This document shows, piece by piece, positions 42,790 through 50,620 of a DNA stretch of 64,000 nt. The notes beneath the pieces were generated by a model, which saw only the letters and a list, made by a program, of their open reading frames with translations, did no database searches and was not told the origin of the DNA. The position numbers and the translations under genes were made by a program. Positions within the stretch are counted from its first letter, which is position 1; every line of letters starts with the position of its first letter. The DNA is from Micromonospora sp. PLK6-60 (GTDB lineage Bacteria; Actinomycetota; Actinomycetes; Mycobacteriales; Micromonosporaceae). The stretch spans positions 1 to 64,000 of the forward strand of contig NZ_JAIOAA010000009.1 in assembly GCF_019890675.1 (NCBI RefSeq). Reading direction: 5' to 3'.

Positions 42790-43793
42790 GCATGAATCCG
42801 GTACTGGGTCGTGAGGAGCTGAGCCGGCTGCCGTTCCGTCGGTGGCCGGCGCCGCGGCAGGGGACGCGGCTGGTCTTCGAGAAGCCGGACGGGGAACTGG
42901 TCGCCCCCCGGCACCCGTACACGGCGGGGGAGCGCTGGTGGCGCGGGCCGCGCGCGATGTACGTGGTGGACGTGACCGAGCACGCGGAGGACTTCACCTG
43001 CACCCTGCCGTGCGCCGCCGGCGCGCTGCACTTCGACGCGGTGGTGAACTACTCCTGGCAGGTGATCGAGCCGGAGACCGTGGTCCGCGAGCAGGAGGCG
43101 GACCCGGCGGCGCACTGCGAGCGGTTCCTGCGGGAGCGGCTGCGCACCATCACCAAGCGGTTCGCGGCGCTGGACAGCCACGACGCCGAGGAGGCGATCC
43201 GGGGCGACCTCTCCCCGGTCGGGGTCGACGTCGGCCGGGGGCTGCGGGTCAGCGGGCTGCGGGTGGAGCTGACCATCAACGCCGAGCAGAAGGCCCTGGC
43301 CAGCGAGCTGGAGATCGAGAAACTGCGGCAGGAGGTCGAGCTGCTGAAGCAGCGCGGCGAGATCGACCGGACCAAGGCCGCCCAGGACGCCGACCTGGCC
43401 CGGCACCGGGAGCGGTCCACGTACTTCGCCGAGCTCCTGGCCGGGGGTGGGGCGGCGCTGGCCGGTGTCATCGCGGCCGAGGACCCGAGCAAGGCCAACG
43501 AGGCGGTCCGCTTCATGGTCGACCTGTACGAGAAGGACCAGCAGTTGGCCATCGACGCGCTGAAGGTGATCTCGGACGGCGGCCAGCTGCGGCTGGGCGA
43601 CCTCGACGACGCGGTGACCGCGGCGGTACGGCGGTTCCAGGCGATCGTCGGCCCCTCCGGCGGCGGGCTGCGCCTCGGCGAACCGGCCCTCGGCCGGGCC
43701 ACGGAGGAACCGCAGATGATCGCCGACCAGGCCGCCCCCGCCCCGGACGAGCCCGGGGACGCCGGCGGGAACGGCGCCGGGGAGCGGTCGTGA
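42786..43793 (+). CDS. SPFH/band-7-like protein with coiled coil
   Basis: 335 residues. About 55-175 reads as an SPFH domain: MYVVDVTEHAEDFTCTLPCA, LHFDAVVNYSWQVIEPETVV, CERFLRERLRTITKRFAALD, VGVDVGRGLRVSGLRVEL. A charged coiled coil follows (about 178-215; KALASELEIEKLRQEVELLK), then an amphipathic segment with AGGGAALAGVIAAEDPS and an acidic tail. SPFH proteins (stomatin, flotillin, HflKC) form membrane-associated rings; no obvious N-terminal TM here. GTG at 42786 overlaps the sensor stop, with AGAAGGGG upstream. Confidence 0.75.
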   Translation: MSMNPVLGREELSRLPFRRWPAPRQGTRLVFEKPDGELVAPRHPYTAGERWWRGPRAMYVVDVTEHAEDFTCTLPCAAGALHFDAVVNYSWQVIEPETVVREQEADPAAHCERFLRERLRTITKRFAALDSHDAEEAIRGDLSPVGVDVGRGLRVSGLRVELTINAEQKALASELEIEKLRQEVELLKQRGEIDRTKAAQDADLARHRERSTYFAELLAGGGAALAGVIAAEDPSKANEAVRFMVDLYEKDQQLAIDALKVISDGGQLRLGDLDDAVTAAVRRFQAIVGPSGGGLRLGEPALGRATEEPQMIADQAAPAPDEPGDAGGNGAGERS

Positions 43794-44278
43794 AGCTCCT
43801 CGATCTGCTCGCCGGCTGGCTGCGGGGGCTGCCGGTGCTGCCTGCCGACGCGCGCGGCGTACTCTGGCTGCCCCTGCTCCTCGCCGTGGTGGTGTTCGGC
43901 CTGTTGCAGGCCCGCCGCGCGCTGCCCCCGCTCGGCCGGCTGCTGACCGCCGGGCTCGGCCTGCTGGCCGTGCTGCTCGGCGCGGTGCTGCTGCTGCCCG
44001 ACCTGGTGCTGGCGGCGGTTTTCCGCCGGGGCGGGAACCGGCCCCCGGCGGCGGTCTACGGCTACGGCGACGCGGTCGTGTCCCTGGTGCTCGGGCTGCA
44101 ACGGTGCACCGCCGCCGTCACCCCGGCGGCGCAGCGGCTGTCCCGGGTGCACGGCGGCCTGGTGCTGCTGGTGGCGCTCGGCTGGCTTTGGTGGTGGAAC
44201 CAGCGGCACTGCCCGGACGGCCCGCCCGGCTCCTGCCTGAGCCCCGTCGACATGTGGGTGGCCGCCTTCGGCGAGTGA
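43790..44278 (+). CDS. Small membrane protein, last gene of the TIR operon
   Basis: 162 residues with three predicted TM helices: about 23-41 (GVLWLPLLLAVVVFGLLQA), 48-78 (LLTAGLGLLAVLLGAVLLLP) and 119-137 (GGLVLLVALGWLWWW). No family recognised. GTG overlaps the SPFH stop in GTGA. It may anchor the SPFH protein or be the membrane component of the system (inference). Convergent with the DUF6297 gene 9 bp away. Confidence 0.7.
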   Translation: MKLLDLLAGWLRGLPVLPADARGVLWLPLLLAVVVFGLLQARRALPPLGRLLTAGLGLLAVLLGAVLLLPDLVLAAVFRRGGNRPPAAVYGYGDAVVSLVLGLQRCTAAVTPAAQRLSRVHGGLVLLVALGWLWWWNQRHCPDGPPGSCLSPVDMWVAAFGE

Positions 44279-44286
44279 CCCGGGGT

Positions 44287-45828
44287 TCAGAGCAGGCTGC
44301 GCCGGCGGTCCGCGCCCAGCAGCAGGTAGGCCGCCGCGCCCAGCCCGGAGAGCGCGGCCTGGAGCAGCAGCCGGGCCGGCCCCGGCGAGCCCGTGCCGGT
44401 CACGTCCAGCACCGCGGCGAGGGTCGGCAGGGCGAGCACCACCAGCAGGTCCGGCCCGGTCAGCAGCCAGACCAGCGGCCCCGGCGTGAAGCTGCCCATC
44501 GGGGTGTCGATCATCGGCATGGCATGGTCGACCGGGCGGGACCGGGCCCGCCGCAGCGCGGCCACCGCGACGGCGGGCCCCACGGCCAGCCCGAGCAGGC
44601 ACCACGGGCCGGGCGGCTGACCCGACCGGACGGCCAGGCCGGTCAGCGCCACCGCCGACCAGAGCGCGGCCAGCACCGCCGGGACGAGGAACCGGGCGGC
44701 GACGACCCGGCGGCCGGTGCGGCCGGTCAGCCGGAGCAGGGCCGGCTGCCGGCTGTCCCGGCGGACCGCGTCTCCGGTGGTGTCGGCGCAGCCGAGCGCG
44801 CCGGCGAAGACGACGAGCGCGAGCAGCCAGCCGGGCGCGTCGGCGAGCAACGCCGGCAGCAGGGTGGCCGCCGCGAGCCAGCCGAGGCGGCGTCGCTTGC
44901 GGCGCAGCACCAGCAGGTCGTGGGCCACCTCCACGGGCAGGCCGAGCGGCCGGCGTACCGGCGCCGAACGCAGCCGGCGACCCTGCCAGGACCGGCGTTC
45001 CCACAGGTCGGACAGGTAGGACGGCTCGACGGCGTAGACCGCGTCCAGGTGCGCCCCGACCAGGGTGGCGGTGCCCCGCAGGCGCCGGTCGGGAAAGGCG
45101 TCGAGCCGGCGTACGGTGCCGGCGACCGCGAGGGCCGCGGCCGCGACCGCCGCCGTCGCCGTGGCCCACAGCAGCGCCGCGGTGGGCGCCGGGACCCGCG
45201 CAGCCGGCACCTCCGGCGCCACCAGCGCCGCCACGCCGCCGCCGAGCAGCACGGCGGCGACCAGCCGGTCCAGCCGCCGGGCCCAGGCCGGGTCGCGCTG
45301 CCCGGCGGTGGCGGCCGTCGCCAGCAGCACCCCGCCGGCCGCGCCGACCGTCGCCCAGCCGAGCAGCGCCCCGACGTCGACCGGACGGGCGGCGTGCCGG
45401 GCCACCCCGGCCGCGCCGCCGACGGCGCCCAGCAGGCACACCAGCAGCAGGACCCGGACCAGCGGCGGCAGCAGCAGGCCGCGCCGGGGCACCGGCGACG
45501 CGAGCAGCCAGCTGGCGTCCGACCGCCCGATCACCACCGGCCCGAGCCGGCGCAGCGCGGCCAGCAATCCGGCCGCGCCGATCCCGACCAGGGCGACGAC
45601 CGTCAGCGGGTGCGGGTCGGGCAGTGCCTCGGCGGGCCAGAGGGTACGCCCCAACGGCGGGCCGAGCAGCGCCACCGTCATCGCCGCGGCCAGCACTCCC
45701 ACGTAGACGGTTTCGAGCCCGATCGAGCCGAGAGCGGCGACCTGGCGGCGGCGCACCCACCGGCGGAGTCGCCGCGCCGACGCCGGCCGGCCGGTCGTGC
45801 CGTCGGCGCGGACCAGGGTCTCGCTCAC
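44287..45828 (-). CDS. DUF6297-type ABC transporter membrane protein
   Basis: 513 residues, about 10-12 TM helices, with the pattern of actinobacterial DUF6297 permeases (RRWVRRRQVAALGSIGLETV; VVIGRSDASWLLASPVPRRG; PLGLPVEVAHDLLVLRRKRR; HAMPMIDTPMGSFTPG). It is the membrane half of an exporter with the adjoining ATPase; substrate unknown. The GTG start overlaps the ATPase stop (GTGA). Very Ala/Leu/Arg rich. Confidence 0.8.
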   Translation of the reverse strand: MSETLVRADGTTGRPASARRLRRWVRRRQVAALGSIGLETVYVGVLAAAMTVALLGPPLGRTLWPAEALPDPHPLTVVALVGIGAAGLLAALRRLGPVVIGRSDASWLLASPVPRRGLLLPPLVRVLLLVCLLGAVGGAAGVARHAARPVDVGALLGWATVGAAGGVLLATAATAGQRDPAWARRLDRLVAAVLLGGGVAALVAPEVPAARVPAPTAALLWATATAAVAAAALAVAGTVRRLDAFPDRRLRGTATLVGAHLDAVYAVEPSYLSDLWERRSWQGRRLRSAPVRRPLGLPVEVAHDLLVLRRKRRRLGWLAAATLLPALLADAPGWLLALVVFAGALGCADTTGDAVRRDSRQPALLRLTGRTGRRVVAARFLVPAVLAALWSAVALTGLAVRSGQPPGPWCLLGLAVGPAVAVAALRRARSRPVDHAMPMIDTPMGSFTPGPLVWLLTGPDLLVVLALPTLAAVLDVTGTGSPGPARLLLQAALSGLGAAAYLLLGADRRRSLL

Positions 45829-46523
45829 CGGGGCATGGCCGGGTCGGCGGTGGGTGCCGGGTCCAGCGCGCGGACGGGACAGTCGACGGCGGCGGGTGCC
45901 GGGTCCAGCGCGCGGACGGGGCAGCCGACGGCGGCGACGAAGGACGGGTCGTGGCTGGCCATCAGCAGGGTGCCGCCGGCGGCCAGGTGCTCGCGCAGTT
46001 GCCCGGCGACGACCCGCCGGACGGCGGCGTCCAGCCGCTGCTCCGGCTCGTCCAGCACCAGCAGGTCGCTGGGGCGGGCCAGGACGGCGGCGAGCAGCAG
46101 CCGCTGCCGCTCGCCGGAGGAGAGGGTGTCCGGGGTGGCGTCGGCCAGCGGACGCAGGCCCAGCGTGGCGAAGAGCTCGTCGATCCGGCCGTCGCCCGGG
46201 TCGGCGCCGACGGCCAGCCGGACCAGCTCGACGTGTTCCCGGACGGTCAGCCCCGCGTACCAGCTGGGCTGCTCGACGGTGGTGGCGACCCGACGCCAGA
46301 AGGCAGCGGTGCCGTCCGGCGGCGCGCCGAACACCCGTACCGTGCCGGCGTCCGGCTCGACCAGCCCGGTGACGCAGCGCAGCAGGCTGGTCTTGCCGAC
46401 GCCGTTGTCGCCGGTCAGGCAGAGCGCGCCGCCGGTGGCGACGGTCAGGTCGACGTCGTGCAGGACGGTGCGGGCCCCGAAGGTGAGGTGCAGCCCGTGG
46501 ATCGACACGGCCGGTGAGGTCAC
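45825..46523 (-). CDS. ABC transporter ATP-binding protein
   Basis: 232 residues. Walker A GDNGVGKTSLL, signature LSSGERQRLLLAA, Walker B LLVLDEPEQRLD, H-loop MASHDPS. Partner of the DUF6297 permease downstream (overlap GTGA). The C-terminus carries a 14-residue perfect-type duplication (CPVRALDPAPxA twice), the product of a 42-bp tandem repeat at 45852-45935. A leaderless start is indicated by TAACCT 6 nt before the GTG. Confidence 0.9.
   Translation of the reverse strand: MTSPAVSIHGLHLTFGARTVLHDVDLTVATGGALCLTGDNGVGKTSLLRCVTGLVEPDAGTVRVFGAPPDGTAAFWRRVATTVEQPSWYAGLTVREHVELVRLAVGADPGDGRIDELFATLGLRPLADATPDTLSSGERQRLLLAAVLARPSDLLVLDEPEQRLDAAVRRVVAGQLREHLAAGGTLLMASHDPSFVAAVGCPVRALDPAPAAVDCPVRALDPAPTADPAMPR
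45852..45935. repeat. 42-bp tandem duplication at the 3' end of the ABC ATPase gene
   Basis: Two 42-bp units (45852-45893, 45894-45935), each beginning GGGTGCCGGGTCCAGCGCGC and differing at two positions. Recent in-frame slippage duplication. Confidence 0.85.
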
Positions 46524-46529
46524 CGGGTC

Positions 46530-46535
46530 AGGTTA
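46530..46535 (-). promoter_or_regulatory. -10 box TAACCT of the leaderless ABC operon
   Basis: Minus-strand TAACCT, 6-nt spacer (46524-46529), GTG 46523. Confidence 0.55.
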
Positions 46536-46545
46536 GCCAGCGGGG

Positions 46546-47085
46546 TCACGCGCCGTCGTCCGGCGCCAGCCGCTCGGCGTACGCGGCGCGCAGCTCGTCG
46601 AAGCCGAAGTCCATCGCCTCCCGGCCCCGGATCGGGCCCACCGGGTCGCCGTCGAGCAGGTGCCCGGCGACGTCCAGGCAGAGGTGCCAGCCGGCGGCCA
46701 TGACCGGCGCCAGCTCCGGTTGGCCGATCCGGTGCCGCAGGGTCAGCCGGGTGCCGGCGTCGGCCGGGTCCAGCTCCCAGCGCAGCCGGTCGTCCCCCCA
46801 GGTGTACTCCAGCAGCTTCGGCGGGTCGGCGCGCAGCACGGTGGCCGGCGCGTCGAGGCTCTGGTCACCGTCGACGGTGCTCAGGGTGGCCTCGCCCGGC
46901 GTGCCGAGGTCCCGGCTGGCCAGGAACGGGGCCCACTCGGCGAGCCGGGCCGGCTCGGTGAGCGCCGCCCACACCCGCTCCGGCGGGTGCCGCAGGTCGC
47001 GTACCAGAACCAGGTCCCAGCGGTCCGCCACGGGCACCCGGGAGACCTGGGCGAGCGGGCCGGGGCGGAAGTGCTTCCTGTCCAT
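46546..47085 (-). CDS. SRPBCC (AHSA1-like) protein
   Basis: 179 residues of the START-like SRPBCC fold: LVLVRDLRHPPERVWAALTE, LAEWAPFLASRDLG, LLEYTWGDDRLRWELDP, AGTRLTLRHRI. Binds a hydrophobic ligand; function unknown. It follows an ArsR-family gene by one base, a very common actinobacterial pairing in which the regulator controls the SRPBCC gene. Confidence 0.85.
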   Translation of the reverse strand: MDRKHFRPGPLAQVSRVPVADRWDLVLVRDLRHPPERVWAALTEPARLAEWAPFLASRDLGTPGEATLSTVDGDQSLDAPATVLRADPPKLLEYTWGDDRLRWELDPADAGTRLTLRHRIGQPELAPVMAAGWHLCLDVAGHLLDGDPVGPIRGREAMDFGFDELRAAYAERLAPDDGA

Positions 47086-47086
47086 G

Positions 47087-47392
47087 TCACTCCTTGTCGA
47101 GATGGCGTTCCAGGGCGTCCAGGTGATCGGTCCAGAGCCGGCGGTACGGCGCGAGCCAGCCGTCGACGGCCCGCAGCGGACGCACGTCGACGCGGTAGAT
47201 GCGCCGCTGGGCGGCCGTGCGGCAGGTGACGAAGCCGGCCTCGCGGAGCACCCGCAGGTGCTTGGAGACGGCCGGCTGGCTCACCCCCAACAGGTCGACC
47301 AGGTCACCGACGCTGTGCTCGGCGCCGCGCAACGTGTCGAGGATCCGGCGCCGGGTCGGCTCGGCGAGTACGGCGAAGGCGTCGACGGTCAC
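47087..47392 (-). CDS. ArsR-family transcriptional regulator
   Basis: 101 residues. Winged helix with FAVLAEPTRRRILDTLR, LVDLLGVSQPAVSKHLRVLR (recognition helix) and EAGFVTCRTAAQRRIYRVD. No cysteine metal site, so it belongs to the SRPBCC-linked group that probably senses a small molecule. Leaderless GTG with CATAGT 6 nt upstream; the AT-rich GCGTTATATACC just beyond is the likely -35/operator region. Confidence 0.9.
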   Translation of the reverse strand: MTVDAFAVLAEPTRRRILDTLRGAEHSVGDLVDLLGVSQPAVSKHLRVLREAGFVTCRTAAQRRIYRVDVRPLRAVDGWLAPYRRLWTDHLDALERHLDKE

Positions 47393-47398
47393 GCCGTA

Positions 47399-47404
47399 AC
47401 TATG
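47399..47404 (-). promoter_or_regulatory. -10 box CATAGT of the leaderless ArsR gene
   Basis: Minus-strand CATAGT (TATAGT-like), 6-nt spacer (47393-47398), GTG 47392. Confidence 0.5.
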
Positions 47405-47438
47405 CCTTCCGCGTTATATACCCGTCAAGGCATGTGTT

Positions 47439-47487
47439 AGGAGGGGGCCCCTTTACTACTGAATGCGTTAACAAGGGGCCCTTCCTT
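47439..47487. repeat. Imperfect palindromic repeat related to 1678-1725
   Basis: Arms AGGAGGGGGCCCCTTT (47439-47454) and AAGGGGCCCTTCCTT (47473-47487) are inverted with small mismatches. The outer GGAAGGGCCCCTT motif and inner GTTAA are shared with the element at 1678. It sits in a divergent promoter region, so it is not simply a gene-end terminator. Confidence 0.7.
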
Positions 47488-47496
47488 GCCCCGCCA

Positions 47497-47502
47497 TATG
47501 CT
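47497..47502 (+). promoter_or_regulatory. -10 box TATGCT of a leaderless LLM gene
   Basis: TATGCT, 6-nt spacer (CGGGGG), ATG 47509. Confidence 0.6.
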
Positions 47503-47508
47503 CGGGGG

Positions 47509-48438
47509 ATGGAACTGCGGATCTTCACCGAACCCCAGCAGGGGGCCAGCTACGACCAGTTGCTCGCCGTGGCCCGGGCCGCCGAGGACGCCGGCTACGG
47601 CGCGTTCTTCCGCTCCGACCACTACCTCAAGATGGGCTCGGGCAGCGGCGCACCCGGACCGACCGACGCCTGGACCACCCTCGCCGGGCTGGCCCGGGAG
47701 ACCTCGCGGATCCGGCTCGGCACGCTGATGACCGCGGCCACCTTCCGGCTGCCCGGCCCGCTGGCCATCACCGTCGCGCAGGTCGACCAGATGAGCGGCG
47801 GCCGGGTCGAGCTGGGCATCGGCACCGGCTGGTACGCCGACGAGCACACCGCGTACGGGATCCCGTTCCCGCCGGTGGGGGAGCGGTTCGACCGGCTGGC
47901 GGAGCAGCTCGCCGTCATCACCGGCCTGTGGGAGACCCCGGTCGGCAAGACCTTCGACTTCGCCGGGACGTACTACCCGGTCAGCGACTCGCCCGCGCTG
48001 CCCAAGCCGGCGCAGGACCCGCGCCCGCCGATCCTGCTCGGCGGGATGGGCCCGAAGCGTACGCCCCGGCTCGCCGCCCGCTACGCCGACGAGTTCAACC
48101 TGCCCTTCGTCTCGGTCGAGGACACCGTCGCCCAGTTCGCCCGGGTCCGCGAGGCGTGCGCCGCCATCGGCCGCGCGCCGGAGACCATGCGCTTGTCGAA
48201 CGCGCTCGTGCTGTGCTGCGGGCGAAACGACGCGGAGGTCGCCCGTCGGGCCGCCGCCATCGGGCGGGAGCCGGCCGAGCTGCGGGAGAACGGTCTGGCC
48301 GGCACCCCGGCGGAGCTGGTCGACCGGATCGGCCGGTACGCGGCGGTCGGCAGCCAGCGGCTCTACCTCCAGCTGCTCGACCTCGACGACCTGGACCACC
48401 TGGAGCTGGTCGCCGCGGAGGTGATGCCGCAGCTCTGA
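47509..48438 (+). CDS. LLM-class F420-dependent oxidoreductase
   Basis: 309 residues. Luciferase-like barrel: MELRIFTEPQQGASYDQLLA, GYGAFFRSDHYLKMG, RLGTLMTAATFRLPGPLAIT, GRVELGIGTGWYADEH, PPILLGGMGPKRTPRLAARY. The F420-binding region (GIGTGW) and the absence of an NADH domain point to F420. Substrate unknown. Leaderless start. Divergent from the ArsR-SRPBCC operon. Confidence 0.9.
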   Translation: MELRIFTEPQQGASYDQLLAVARAAEDAGYGAFFRSDHYLKMGSGSGAPGPTDAWTTLAGLARETSRIRLGTLMTAATFRLPGPLAITVAQVDQMSGGRVELGIGTGWYADEHTAYGIPFPPVGERFDRLAEQLAVITGLWETPVGKTFDFAGTYYPVSDSPALPKPAQDPRPPILLGGMGPKRTPRLAARYADEFNLPFVSVEDTVAQFARVREACAAIGRAPETMRLSNALVLCCGRNDAEVARRAAAIGREPAELRENGLAGTPAELVDRIGRYAAVGSQRLYLQLLDLDDLDHLELVAAEVMPQL

Positions 48439-48556
48439 CCGCGCGGCGGGCGGCGTGAGGCGGTGCGGGGCGAGGGGGCGTGCGGGGCGAGGGGGCGTGC
48501 GGGCGCGGGGCGGTGCGGGCGCGGGGCGGCTTGCGGCAGGTGGGTGCTTCAGCCGG

Positions 48557-48812
48557 CGCGGAAGGGCCGACTTGCGGCAGGTCGCGTCCGTCGTCGGGCG
48601 TCGGGGCGCCGGGGCCTCCGGCGTCGGGGTGTTGGGGAGGCATGCGGGCGGGCTCGTTGGGTCAGGTTGCTGCGTGTGGGTGTGTCAAGGTGGCGCGGAA
48701 GGGCCGTCTTGCGGCAGATCGCGCCCGGCGCCCGGCGCCGGACGTCGGGGCGTCGGGGCGGGTTGCGGTGGGTGGGGGTGTCCGGCGACGCGGAAGGGCC
48801 AGATTGCGGCAA
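48557..48812. repeat. Three imperfect intergenic repeats in a 409-bp gene-free gap
   Basis: GCGGAAGGGCC followed by 3-5 variable bases and TTGCGGCA occurs at about 48557, 48694 and 48789. The gap 48439-48847 is strongly purine-rich on the plus strand (GGGGCGAGGGGGCGTGCGGG repeats near its start), with no gene supported. Spacing is irregular (137 and 95 bp), which argues against CRISPR. Confidence 0.65.
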
Positions 48813-48847
48813 GCTGCGCCTGGGTGCGCCTGCGAGCGCGGCCCGGG

Positions 48848-49270
48848 TTAGTGGGTGGGGGCGGAGGGCGGGCGCAGCACGGTGTCCAGGCGGCCGTCGT
48901 GGTCGCTGTCCAGCCAGGTCACGTCGGGCACCCCGTCACCGTCCAGGTCGATCTGGACCACGTCGGCGACGCCGTCCCCGTCCAGGTCGGTGACCACCTG
49001 GGTGGACCCGTCCAGGTGGTGGGTGACGATCGAGTGCCCGTCGGGCTCCGCCGCGCGGGGCGCCGGACCGGGCCAGTGCGCCGGCCCGGGCTCCGCCGTG
49101 CGGGGCGCCGGACCGGGCCCCGGCGCGGGCTCCGGTTCCGGCAGGGGTGCCGGCACCGGGGACGTCGCGGCCGGCGCGGACACCGGATCGGGGCCCACAC
49201 CGGTCGGGTCGATCTCCTCCTCCGAGGGGTACACGTCACCCCGGAGGCTCGGGTCGCGGTAGCTGCTCAT
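48848..49270 (-). CDS. Small DxDxDG-repeat (calcium-binding-like) protein
   Basis: 140 residues from the ATG at 49270. A Pro/Glu/Ala-rich N-terminal region precedes three Asp-rich loops: VVTDLDGDGVADVVQIDLDG, then DGVPDVTWLDSDHDGRLD, of the D-x-D-x-D-G kind seen in dockerins and thrombospondin type-3 repeats. No signal peptide, so cytosolic calcium buffering or sensing is possible but unproven. An in-frame ATG at 49303 would lengthen it by 11 residues. Confidence 0.6.
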   Translation of the reverse strand: MSSYRDPSLRGDVYPSEEEIDPTGVGPDPVSAPAATSPVPAPLPEPEPAPGPGPAPRTAEPGPAHWPGPAPRAAEPDGHSIVTHHLDGSTQVVTDLDGDGVADVVQIDLDGDGVPDVTWLDSDHDGRLDTVLRPPSAPTH

Positions 49271-49332
49271 CGGCGTATGGTTCCCCGGAAACGGGGCCGA
49301 CAACCGCGCGGTGCGCCGGCAGGGAGTGGGAC

Positions 49333-50574
49333 GTGACGGTGAGTGACCGGAACTGGGCGGGCAACATCAGGTACGCGGCGGCCCGCCGCCACCGTCCGTC
49401 CAGCCTGGACGAGCTGCGCCGGCTGGTCGCCGGCAGCGACCGGCTGCGGGTAGTCGGCACCGGGCACTCGTTCAACCGGTTCGGTGACACCACCGGCGAC
49501 CTGGTGTCGCTCGCCGGGCTGCCGCCCACCGTCGAGGTCGACCGGGAGCGGGCCACCGTCACCGTCACCGCCGGGCTGCGCTACGGGGACGTGGCCACCC
49601 GGCTGCACGCCGAGGGCCTGGCCCTGGCGAACCTCGCCTCGCTGCCGCACATCTCGGTCGCCGGCGCGGTGGCCACCGGCACCCACGGCAGCGGCGACGG
49701 CAACCGCAACCTCGCCGCCGCGGTGGCCGGGCTGGAGCTGGTCACCGCCGACGGCGACCTGCTGACCGTGGACCGCGCCGACGACCGGTTCGCCGGCATG
49801 GTGGTGGCGCTGGGCGCGCTGGGCGTGGTCACCCGGGTCACCCTGGACGTCGTGCCGGCCTTCGAGATCCGCCAGTACGTCCACCTCGGACTGCCGGCCG
49901 AGGCCCTGCCGTCGGTGTTCGGCGCGGCGTACAGTGTCAGCGCCTTCACCCGGTGGCGGTCGGACCGGCTGGACCAGGTGTGGCGCAAGCAGCGGGCGGA
50001 CCAGCCGCCGCCGCCCGCCGACTGGCTGGGCGCCACCGCCGCACGGGAACCGGCGCACCCGATCGCCGGGATGCCGGCGGCGCACTGCACGCCGCAGCTC
50101 GGCGTGCCCGGCCCCTGGCACGAGCGGCTGCCGCACTTCCGGCTCGACTTCACCCCGAGCGCCGGGGACGAGCTCCAGTCCGAATACCACCTGCCCCGGA
50201 CGGCGCTGCCCGACGCGTACGCCGCCCTGGCCGGCATGCGGGACCGGCTGGCCCCGCTGACCCAGGTGTGCGAGCTGCGTACGGTCGCCGCCGACGAGTT
50301 GTGGCTCAGCCCGAACCACGGGCGGGACACCGTGGCGGTGCACTTCACCTGGGTCGCCGACGAGGCCGCGGTGCGGCCGGTGCTGGCCGAGGTGGAGCGG
50401 CGGCTGGCGCCGTTCGGGGCGCGCCCGCACTGGGGCAAGGTGTTCACCGTGGACCCGGCGGTGGTGGCCGCCGGCTACCCGCGGTACAACGACTTCCGGG
50501 CCCTGCTGGGTGACCTGGATCCGCGCGGGGTGTTCCGCACCGAGCTGCTGGACCGGTATTTCCCCCGGTCCTGA
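49333..50574 (+). CDS. aldO: Alditol oxidase
   Basis: 413 residues. Strong resemblance along its length to Streptomyces coelicolor AldO as I remember it: WAGNIRYAAARRHRPSSLDE, the covalent-FAD histidine loop VVGTGHSFN, ASLPHISVAGAVATGTHGSG, GVPGPWHERLPHFRLDFTPS, ELQSEYHLPR and ARPHWGKVF. It oxidises xylitol, sorbitol and other alditols at C1 with O2, giving aldose and H2O2. Cytosolic VAO-family flavoenzyme. GTG at 49333 with AGGGAG 7 nt upstream; GTG 49339 is an alternative. Confidence 0.9.
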   Translation: MTVSDRNWAGNIRYAAARRHRPSSLDELRRLVAGSDRLRVVGTGHSFNRFGDTTGDLVSLAGLPPTVEVDRERATVTVTAGLRYGDVATRLHAEGLALANLASLPHISVAGAVATGTHGSGDGNRNLAAAVAGLELVTADGDLLTVDRADDRFAGMVVALGALGVVTRVTLDVVPAFEIRQYVHLGLPAEALPSVFGAAYSVSAFTRWRSDRLDQVWRKQRADQPPPPADWLGATAAREPAHPIAGMPAAHCTPQLGVPGPWHERLPHFRLDFTPSAGDELQSEYHLPRTALPDAYAALAGMRDRLAPLTQVCELRTVAADELWLSPNHGRDTVAVHFTWVADEAAVRPVLAEVERRLAPFGARPHWGKVFTVDPAVVAAGYPRYNDFRALLGDLDPRGVFRTELLDRYFPRS

Positions 50575-50592
50575 CCGTGTCCGGTCTTCGGG

Positions 50593-50613
50593 GGCGCGGT
50601 GGTCCGCCGCGCC
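50593..50613. terminator. Hairpin between convergent genes
   Basis: GGCGCGG (50593-50599) pairs with CCGCGCC (50607-50613), 7-nt loop, between the stops of the alditol oxidase and site-2 protease genes. Confidence 0.45.
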
Positions 50614-50620
50614 TCCCGGC

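Noticed and set aside
38140..44278. A prophage covering the Ig-like, glycosidase and TIR genes
   Set aside because: No capsid, portal, terminase, integrase or att site is present; only the two-gene pair has any phage flavour.
48557..48812. Three spaced repeats as a short CRISPR
   Set aside because: Repeats are imperfect, spacing is uneven (137 and 95 bp) and no cas gene is in the window.
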